From Lysobacterales bacterium UBA2790 (GTDB lineage Bacteria; Pseudomonadota; Gammaproteobacteria; Xanthomonadales; Xanthomonadaceae): a stretch of 11,355 bases of DNA. The position numbers and the translations under genes are program-made. This document shows positions 5,770 through 11,355 of the stretch, one piece after another (positions within the stretch are counted from its first letter, which is position 1; each line of letters starts with the position of its first letter). The stretch lies in the NCBI GenBank assembly GCA_002352135.1, contig DEHW01000124.1, forward strand, positions 3,675 to 15,029. Reading direction: 5' to 3'. The notes below the pieces were generated by a model, which made no database searches, had not been told where the DNA came from, and was given only the letters and a program-made list of their open reading frames with translations.

Positions 5770-7722
5770 CTTCGCCGGACACTGGAACCCCGCCGATGTA
5801 CCGCCGCGTTCGCCACGCAGTCTTGCCCAGAGTGAGTGGGGTTGGCGTTTGGCGCGCCAGTCGTAGATGACGCTGAAGGCCATCACGCGGGCGACGTAGT
5901 CACGGGTTTCCAGGAAGGGGATGGTTTCGATCCACAGGATCGGGTCAGCCAGCAGACCTTGCATCGGGCGTTGCGTCAGCCAACGCTCGACGGCGCCAGG
6001 ACCGGCGTTGTAGGCGGCGGTGGCGAGGAAGGCTTGGCCGTTGTAGCGGTCGCGCATCTGGCGCAGGTAGGCGGTGCCGAGGCTCAAGTTGGTGGGCGCG
6101 TGATAGAGGCTGTCGCCGCCTTTCCAGGGCATGCCCAAACGCCGCGCAGTGAGTTGTCCCGTACCGGGTAGGAGTTGCATCAGGCCACGCGCATCGGCGT
6201 GCGAACGGGCGTTGGCCATCCAGACACTTTCCGAGCGGATCAGGCCGGCGACCCAAGCCGGGTCGAGGTCGTGCTGGCGGGCTTCGGCGCGCAACGAGCG
6301 AGCATAGGGTTGGGGAAAGCGTTGCCGGTAATAGCGCATGCCTTCGCCACTGCCGAGTGTCTGTGCGGCACGGTCGTACCAGCCCACGTCCAAGGCACGC
6401 CTCACCGCTGCCGCTTGGATGGGCAACGGCAATGCGGGCACTTCCCGGTTCCATTCCTGCGTGGCCCAACTGACGCGATCCAACTGGAACAGATCCAGCG
6501 CCCGTTGCAGGCCGGGCTGGTCCTGCAAGAAGGGCTCGGCGTCGGCCTTGCTGGGCGCGGAGAGTGGACACAGGGCATACGGCTGCTGGATCAAATCGGC
6601 GGCCAGAAAGCCATGAAAACTCGGGCTGCCTGCGGCGCGTTGATAGGCCGCCTTGGCCAGTTCGGTCTGCCCGCGCGCTTCGCGCAGGCGCGCTTCGGTG
6701 AGTTGCCAACGCGGCTGCAGGCGCTGTTCGGTAGGCATCGCCGCGATGGCATCAAGGGCAGCTTGGGCGTCGCTGGCTGAGAGTGCGCTGCGCACATGCC
6801 ATTCGTGCAGTCGCGCATCAAAAGCCTGCGGCGGCACTTCGCGCATGCGGGCCTGCGCGCTGGGCAGACCGTTGGCGGCCGTCCACAACGCGATGGCGTT
6901 TCGTGCATCACCCAGTAGATCGGCGGGTAGCGACGGTGCCAGCGCGTTGACGATACCCACTGCGCCTTCCGGGTTGCGTCGGGCGATGCGCTGCAACCCC
7001 ACGCGAGCGACCGCATCGCGCAGTGCGGATTTTTGCCATTGTGCTGGCGCTGAATCCGGGGCGTCGATGAAGCGTGCGTAGCGCTCGACGGTGGCCCGCT
7101 CGTTGGCGGGCAATTCCTTGGCCAGAAAGCGCATCAAGCCGGTATTGCCGCGTTCCACCGCCAGAGCGATGCGTTGGCGAATCTGCTCGGGGCCGATGCG
7201 GCCACGACGACGCAGTTCGGCAAAGGACGGATCGCAGGCGCTGTCGACCGAGTCGCCCCTCATCCACATCGCGAGGGCATCGTCGAGCGCGCGAGCGGCA
7301 TCGTCGATGGCAATTCGTGCGGTCAACGCGTGGCATTGCAGGGCGACATCGTCGCTCCCTGCATACCAGCGTCGATAGGCTTGCCAGTCCTCACGTGTGG
7401 CTAGCTGCCGAAGGTACAGGGCGCGCAGACCTGCACTGGCCGGGGTTTCGCCATAGCGATCGAGAAATGTGCGGACCTCGGACTCGCTCAAAGGTCGCGT
7501 TTGGCGGCGCAGGGCTGCGTACTCGACCCATTGCCAAAGTGGGTCATTGCCGAGGCGACTGCGATAGGCACGCAGTGCCGCATCGGATTCCTTTTCTGCG
7601 GCGTGCAGTGCACCGCGTAAATCCGCGAGGCGCGAGGTGGACTCCGCCCGCGCGGTGGCGCTCAACAGCCCCGCGAAACCCAACGCCAGCGCTATCCCCA
7701 ACGCATTCCATGCTCGCTTCAT
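5767..7722 (-). CDS. slt: Soluble lytic murein transglycosylase (Slt70 type)
   Basis: A 651-residue periplasmic enzyme, close to the 645 residues of E. coli Slt. A signal peptide covers about residues 1-26, with ATARA-ES as a classical cleavage site. A long helical superhelix (U and linker-like regions, about 30-475) precedes a lysozyme-like C-terminal domain. That domain shows LIRSES with E498 as the single catalytic acid, then RGLMQLLPGT, the AAYNAGPGAVERW motif and a terminal ETRDYV segment. All hallmark family-1 motifs are intact. The enzyme cleaves the MurNAc-GlcNAc bond of peptidoglycan to 1,6-anhydro-MurNAc products, for wall turnover and removal of uncrosslinked glycan. ATG 7722 has GGTGAG very close upstream and AAGGGA about 10 nt away. 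The gene is divergent from the TSUP permease across 74 nt. Its relatives are often near epimerase-cca, here separated from it by inserted genes. Confidence 0.95.
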   Translation of the reverse strand: MKRAWNALGIALALGFAGLLSATARAESTSRLADLRGALHAAEKESDAALRAYRSRLGNDPLWQWVEYAALRRQTRPLSESEVRTFLDRYGETPASAGLRALYLRQLATREDWQAYRRWYAGSDDVALQCHALTARIAIDDAARALDDALAMWMRGDSVDSACDPSFAELRRRGRIGPEQIRQRIALAVERGNTGLMRFLAKELPANERATVERYARFIDAPDSAPAQWQKSALRDAVARVGLQRIARRNPEGAVGIVNALAPSLPADLLGDARNAIALWTAANGLPSAQARMREVPPQAFDARLHEWHVRSALSASDAQAALDAIAAMPTEQRLQPRWQLTEARLREARGQTELAKAAYQRAAGSPSFHGFLAADLIQQPYALCPLSAPSKADAEPFLQDQPGLQRALDLFQLDRVSWATQEWNREVPALPLPIQAAAVRRALDVGWYDRAAQTLGSGEGMRYYRQRFPQPYARSLRAEARQHDLDPAWVAGLIRSESVWMANARSHADARGLMQLLPGTGQLTARRLGMPWKGGDSLYHAPTNLSLGTAYLRQMRDRYNGQAFLATAAYNAGPGAVERWLTQRPMQGLLADPILWIETIPFLETRDYVARVMAFSVIYDWRAKRQPHSLWARLRGERGGTSAGFQCPAK

Positions 7723-7796
7723 GGCTCACCATCCCTTGGTTATGTTGCTGCGATGCGGCAGTGTAGCGAGCTGCAAAAGGGACTGGGGCTCGTGGT

Positions 7797-8591
7797 ATGT
7801 CGATGTGGTGGTTGGTTTATCCGGTGCTGGGCGCCTGCGCGGGCCTGCTGGCAGGCCTGCTTGGCGTGGGTGGCGGCTTGGTAATCGTTGCCGCACTGGC
7901 CTGGCTGTTGCCGATCCAAGGCGTGCCCGCCGAACAGGTGATGCAGGTCGCGCTGGCGACCTCACTGGGCAGCATCCTGTTCACCGGTCTGTCCTCGGCC
8001 CGATCGCATCAACGGCGTGGCAGCGTCTTGTGGCCCAGCGTGTGGCGACTGGTGCCCGGTTTGCTGATCGGCGCCGCCGTAGGCAGTCACTTCGCCACCA
8101 CGTTGAGCAGCGAAACGCTGCGCTATGTCGTGGCAGGATTCTGTTTGCTGGCTGGCAGTCAACTGGCCTTCGGCACGCCGCGTCCTGCGCGTGCCGCCGA
8201 TGCGCCGCCGGACTCCTGGTGGCTGACGGGCGCTGGAACCGGCATCGGTGCGCTGTCGGCGGTGGTCGGCATCGGCGGCGGCAGTCTCACCGTGCCCTTG
8301 CTGGTCTGGCTGGGTGTTGCACCGGTTCGCGCGGTCGGCACGTCGAGCGCCTGCGGCGTCGCCATCGCGCTGTCGAGTGCAATCAGCTACGCACTTTACA
8401 CACCGCCCGCACCCAATCTGCCGGGCAGCGTGGGCTATGTCTACCTGCCTGCAGCCATCGGCATTGCCGCAGCATCTGTCTTTGTCGCCCCGTACGGGGC
8501 ACAACTCGCTCATCGCCTATCGGGACCAGTCTTGAAACGGGTGTTCGCCGGGTTTCTCTTCCTGGTCGGGCTGTCCTTGTTGTTGCGCTGA
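7797..8591 (+). CDS. TSUP (TauE/SafE) family membrane permease
   Basis: A 264-residue integral membrane protein with about eight hydrophobic segments. Two homologous halves each carry the family glycine motif: LLAGLLGVGGG near the N-terminus (about residues 16-26) and LSAVVGIGGGSLTVPLL in the second half. A short polar loop (about 122-140) separates the halves. TSUP proteins move small organic or sulfur anions such as sulfite, sulfoacetate or taurine-derived products across the inner membrane; the substrate is not predictable here, and no sulfur-metabolism genes lie nearby. ATG 7797 is used, with ATG 7803 as an in-frame alternative; a GGGG stretch about 8 nt upstream is a weak ribosome binding site. 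It is divergent from slt and followed after 71 nt by the acyltransferase gene in the same direction, so co-transcription is possible. Confidence 0.9.
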   Translation: MSMWWLVYPVLGACAGLLAGLLGVGGGLVIVAALAWLLPIQGVPAEQVMQVALATSLGSILFTGLSSARSHQRRGSVLWPSVWRLVPGLLIGAAVGSHFATTLSSETLRYVVAGFCLLAGSQLAFGTPRPARAADAPPDSWWLTGAGTGIGALSAVVGIGGGSLTVPLLVWLGVAPVRAVGTSSACGVAIALSSAISYALYTPPAPNLPGSVGYVYLPAAIGIAAASVFVAPYGAQLAHRLSGPVLKRVFAGFLFLVGLSLLLR

Positions 8592-8625
8592 ACAAGCTCG
8601 GTGCGCTGTGCGGTGCAGCGCGACA

Positions 8626-8638
8626 TCTGCGACACTCG
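8626..8638 (+). repeat. 13 bp repeat copy 1, upstream of the acyltransferase gene
   Basis: TCTGCGACACTCG occurs here and again at 9979-9991. Both copies sit in short non-coding gaps just upstream of a plus-strand start codon, here 24 nt before ATG 8663. CGAC precedes both copies, directly in one and after one extra base in the other. Possible shared regulatory site; no protein can be named. Confidence 0.4.
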
Positions 8639-8662
8639 ACGTCACCCCCACGTGCCGGGTAA

Positions 8663-9943
8663 ATGTCCGTTCCCGACCAACAACCCTCGCCCGCAGTGCC
8701 GCCGATAGCGATGACCGAACCCAAGCCAATCCCCGCGCAGCCGGTCGCCCTGTCCACCCGCACGACGACGACGGGCAAGATCATCGCGCTCGAAGCACTG
8801 CGCGGAATCGCCTCGCTGATGGTGTTCGTCAGCCATTTCTGGCTGGCCTTCGCGCCGCATAGTCACGGCTTGCTGGCCGCACTGCAGATTCCCGGCTATG
8901 CCTCACTGGGAATCGTTGGCACACCCTGGTTTGCGGCGATCAATGCGACGGCGGCGGTGACCTTCTTTTTCGTGCTGTCGGGCTATGTGCTGAGCATCGG
9001 CTATTTCCGCCATGGTCGTGACAGCGCGCTGATTTCCGCCGTCTTGAAGCGCTGGCCGCGACTGGCGATGCTCACCACCCTGAGCACGGTCAGCGCTGCA
9101 CTGTTGATGTCGGCGGGTGCCTATCTGCATCAGGATGCCAGCGCGTTGAGCGACTCGACCTGGCTGCGGACGATGGGCTCGGCAGGGATCGACGAAGGGT
9201 TTTCGCCATCGATCTGGCACGCGTTTCTGGAAGGTGTTTGGCGCACCTTTGTGCATGGGGAAATCTTCTACAACAGCAATCTGTGGACGATGCGCTTCGA
9301 GTTTTTCGGCAGCTTTCTGGTGTTTGCCCTGGCCTGGCTGGCTCGCAAGGCGACCTCACCCTATCTGCGCTGGCCACTGTGGCTGCTGCTGGGTTACTGG
9401 GTTGCGGGGACGTCGACCTACTACCTGTGCTTTGTGCTGGGTCTGGCGCTGGCCTATCACGACCGTGTCGACCGACGGCGCGCCGGTTTGGCGATCAGCC
9501 TGACCTTGCTCGCGGTGGCACTGTATTTCTACGGCTACTTCCTGCCCATCGGCACCTATGCCTGGCTACCGCAGACCGTCGATTCGCACGATGCCCGCAC
9601 CCTGATCTACTCGGCGGTCGCCGTGGCTTTGGTATGGCTGTTTGGGCGCAATGGGTCGCTGCAAGACTGGCTGCAGAATCGTCTCGCCCGTTGGCTGGGC
9701 GAGATTTCCTTCCCGCTGTATCTGTTGCATCCGCTCGTGCTGTTCAGTTTTTCGAGCTGGCTGCATTTGCAGCTCCACGCCTTGTCGCCAGTGAGCGCGG
9801 TTTTGATCAACCTGCTGTTGACCAGCGCCCTGACGCTATCGCTGGCGACGCTGATGGCGCGTCTCGACAGCCGCTGGGTATCCCTGCTCAACCGCGTGGT
9901 GCGGCAGGGCATTTCGAAGCGCGTGCCACACCCGCATCAGTAG
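8663..9943 (+). CDS. Acyltransferase 3 family membrane protein (OafA/YrhL-like)
   Basis: A 426-residue polytopic membrane protein with about ten hydrophobic segments. It has the family signature ALRGIASLMVFVSH, with R47 and the probable catalytic H58, and FFFVLSGYVL (about 100-109) as the second conserved motif. It ends in LGEISFPLYLLHPLVL, typical of the last helices. These inner-membrane enzymes transfer acetyl or other acyl groups onto extracytoplasmic sugars, lipids or antibiotics. The acceptor here is unknown; a cell-surface glycan is a reasonable guess. The 38-residue proline-rich leader before the first membrane segment is not conserved-looking, and ATG 8711 is an alternative start. 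Neither start has a strong Shine-Dalgarno (GGG close to 8663). It lies between the TSUP permease (71 nt gap) and the M20 amidohydrolase (89 nt gap), all in the same direction. Confidence 0.9.
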   Translation: MSVPDQQPSPAVPPIAMTEPKPIPAQPVALSTRTTTTGKIIALEALRGIASLMVFVSHFWLAFAPHSHGLLAALQIPGYASLGIVGTPWFAAINATAAVTFFFVLSGYVLSIGYFRHGRDSALISAVLKRWPRLAMLTTLSTVSAALLMSAGAYLHQDASALSDSTWLRTMGSAGIDEGFSPSIWHAFLEGVWRTFVHGEIFYNSNLWTMRFEFFGSFLVFALAWLARKATSPYLRWPLWLLLGYWVAGTSTYYLCFVLGLALAYHDRVDRRRAGLAISLTLLAVALYFYGYFLPIGTYAWLPQTVDSHDARTLIYSAVAVALVWLFGRNGSLQDWLQNRLARWLGEISFPLYLLHPLVLFSFSSWLHLQLHALSPVSAVLINLLLTSALTLSLATLMARLDSRWVSLLNRVVRQGISKRVPHPHQ

Positions 9944-9978
9944 CGGCGTAGCTGAGCGCTGTACGGCGCCGACACGAC

Positions 9979-9991
9979 TCTGCGACACTCG
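9979..9991 (+). repeat. 13 bp repeat copy 2, upstream of the amidohydrolase gene
   Basis: An exact copy of the TCTGCGACACTCG found at 8626-8638, here 41 nt before ATG 10033. A TTAATT stretch (10001-10006) that could serve as part of a -10 follows 9 nt later, without a good -35. Confidence 0.4.
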
Positions 9992-10018
9992 CACACCGTC
10001 TTAATTGCGACGAACTTC

Positions 10019-10025
10019 GGGGAAG
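10019..10025 (+). promoter_or_regulatory. Strong ribosome binding site of the M20 amidohydrolase gene
   Basis: GGGGAAG stands 7 nt before ATG 10033. It fixes the start so that a complete signal peptide is included. Confidence 0.65.
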
Positions 10026-10032
10026 CCTCACC

Positions 10033-11325
10033 ATGCGCCAGACCTTGCTCGCCCTCGCACTGCTGTCGGCCACGGCCGCCACCGCGTCTCCCTTGCCGGA
10101 TGCCGGCGCGTTGACCGAGCAGGTCAATGCCCATGTGTTGAGCTGGCGACGCGATCTGCATCAGTTCCCCGAATTGGGCAATCGCGAGTTCGAAACCTCA
10201 CGCAAGGTTGCCGAGCATTTGCGCGCGCTGGGCATGGAAGTGCAGACCGGTGTGGCGCATACCGGCGTGGTCGGCATCCTGCGTGGCGGCAAACCCGGCA
10301 AACGCATCGCGCTGCGTGCCGACATGGACGCACTGCCCGTTACCGAACGCAGTGGCCTGCCCTTCGAGTCGAAAGCGACCACGGAATATCGAGGTGAAAA
10401 GGTCGGGGTGATGCACGCCTGTGGTCACGACGCGCACACCTCGATCCTGATGGGCGTGGCGGAAGCACTCGCCAGCGTGCGCGAGGACTTGCCGGGCGAG
10501 GTCATGTTCATCTTCCAACCCGCCGAGGAAGGTCCGCCGGACGGCGAAGAAGGCGGTGCCGAATTGATGCTCAAGCAAGGCCTGTTCAAGGATTTCACCC
10601 CCGAGGCGGTATTCGGCTTGCACGTTTTCAGCACCTTGAACGTCGGCAAGATCGGCTATCGCGGCGGCCCGACCATGGCGGCTTCGGATCGCTTCCGCAT
10701 TGTCGTCAAAGGCCGTCAGGCGCATGGCTCCGCACCGTGGATGGGCGTCGATCCGATCGTGGCAGCGGCCGACATTGTCAGCACCGCGCAAACCATCGTC
10801 AGCCGCCGCAATGACATCAGCAAGCTTCCGGTGGTCGTCACCTTTGGCACGTTCAAGGGCGGCGTGCGCTACAACATCATTCCCGAGGAAGTCGAACTGC
10901 TTGGCACCATCCGCACCTTCGACAGCGGCATGCGCGAACAGGTCAACCAACAGCTGCGCGACATCGCCGCCCACGTGGCTGCCGCGCACGGTGCGACTGT
11001 GCAGGCCGAAGTGCCCAGCGAAACCGGCTATCCGGTGACCGCGAATGATCAGGCCCTGACTGACCAGATGCGCCCCAGCCTGATCAAGGCCGCAGGCGAA
11101 GGCAATGTCGTGGCGATGCCGCTGGTAATGGGCTCGGAGGATTTCTCGCTCTACGCCAACGAAGTGCCCGGCTTGTTCTTCTTCGTCGGCTCCACGCCCG
11201 CCGATCAGGACCCGCGCCAAGCACCCAGCAATCACTCACCGGAGTTCTTCCTCGACGAAGGTGCCCTGCCACTCGGCACCCGTGCGCTGCTGCAGTTGAG
11301 TCTGGACTACTTGCAGCAACCGTAG
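10033..11325 (+). CDS. Exported M20-family metallo-amidohydrolase (hippurate hydrolase/AbgB-like)
   Basis: A 430-residue protein. A short signal peptide (residues 1-18, ending ATAAT-ASP) suggests a periplasmic location, unlike the usual cytoplasmic M20D enzymes. The mature part has the whole M20D framework: RRDLHQFPELG, RADMDALP (D97, D99), HACGHD (C130, H132), PAEEG (E165, E166), GLHVF (H197) and C-terminal NHSPEF (H401). C130, H132, E166, H197 and H401 are the expected dinuclear metal ligands, and E165 the likely catalytic base. The middle region (about 210-320) is the dimerisation/lid domain. Family members cleave N-acyl amino acids such as hippurate, N-acetyl amino acids, IAA-amino acids or p-aminobenzoyl-glutamate; the substrate here is unknown. 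The start has a strong GGGGAAG site. It lies downstream of the acyltransferase on the same strand. Confidence 0.93.
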   Translation: MRQTLLALALLSATAATASPLPDAGALTEQVNAHVLSWRRDLHQFPELGNREFETSRKVAEHLRALGMEVQTGVAHTGVVGILRGGKPGKRIALRADMDALPVTERSGLPFESKATTEYRGEKVGVMHACGHDAHTSILMGVAEALASVREDLPGEVMFIFQPAEEGPPDGEEGGAELMLKQGLFKDFTPEAVFGLHVFSTLNVGKIGYRGGPTMAASDRFRIVVKGRQAHGSAPWMGVDPIVAAADIVSTAQTIVSRRNDISKLPVVVTFGTFKGGVRYNIIPEEVELLGTIRTFDSGMREQVNQQLRDIAAHVAAAHGATVQAEVPSETGYPVTANDQALTDQMRPSLIKAAGEGNVVAMPLVMGSEDFSLYANEVPGLFFFVGSTPADQDPRQAPSNHSPEFFLDEGALPLGTRALLQLSLDYLQQP

Positions 11326-11355
11326 TCGTCCGAAAAGAGCCCGACACGCATCACT

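Noticed and set aside
7637..8662. 341-codon plus-strand open frame overlapping the slt start and the TSUP gene
   Set aside because: It is out of frame with a clear TSUP membrane protein, is rich in Arg/Cys/Ser as expected of a shadow, and has no recognisable motif.
9964..9971. CGGCGCCG palindrome before the amidohydrolase gene
   Set aside because: Eight-base G/C palindromes are common in GC-rich DNA and this one has no loop or flanking symmetry.
10198..11235. 345-codon open frame on the minus strand inside the amidohydrolase gene
   Set aside because: It lies wholly antisense to a gene with complete M20 motifs; its composition is that of a codon-position shadow and no domain is recognisable.
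1..11355. Search for CRISPR arrays, tRNA/rRNA genes, IS ends, integrase or phage genes
   Set aside because: No regularly spaced repeat array, cloverleaf-like sequence, transposase motif or inverted terminal repeat was seen by eye.

Overview
The window looks like chromosomal DNA of a moderately GC-rich gammaproteobacterium, most likely of the Xanthomonadales (Lysobacterales). This rests on gene content and remembered gene order: a soluble lytic transglycosylase (slt) near an NDUFA9-type epimerase followed by cca. It is an inference from recall and cannot be proven from the sequence alone. I see no rRNA, tRNA, CRISPR array, IS element or integrase.

Layout from left to right. (1) Positions 1-1007, minus strand: the first codons of cca (CCA-adding enzyme, cut by the window edge), coupled by an ATGA overlap to an upstream NAD(P)-binding epimerase-like gene. 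(2) Positions 1170-3854, plus strand: a large membrane protein fusing a periplasmic GH17 beta-glucan-active domain to a cytoplasmic, cellulose-synthase-like GT2 domain. This is a one-gene candidate beta-glucan synthase/remodeller and the most interesting gene here. An imperfect hairpin follows it. (3) Positions about 3990-5600, minus strand: a visibly A/T-richer accessory block with a small exported Sel1-like ORF (possibly frameshifted), an uncharacterised lipoprotein, and a complete MazF-type toxin/ribbon-helix-helix antitoxin module with a recognisable promoter and operator. (4) Positions 5767-7722, minus strand: Slt-type lytic transglycosylase with signal peptide. (5) Positions 7797-11325, plus strand: a TSUP (TauE/SafE) permease, an acyltransferase-3 membrane protein and a secreted M20 amidohydrolase.

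How the parts relate. The slt, epimerase and cca genes all point left and read as a core chromosomal neighbourhood. The plus-strand glucan gene and the A/T-richer minus-strand block lie between slt and the epimerase, so this interval looks like a site of accessory insertion. Several products act in the envelope: Slt on peptidoglycan, the GH17-GT2 protein probably on beta-glucan, the acyltransferase on a lipid or glycan, and the lipoprotein probably in the outer membrane. No shared pathway is demonstrated. All intergenic gaps are shorter than 300 bases.
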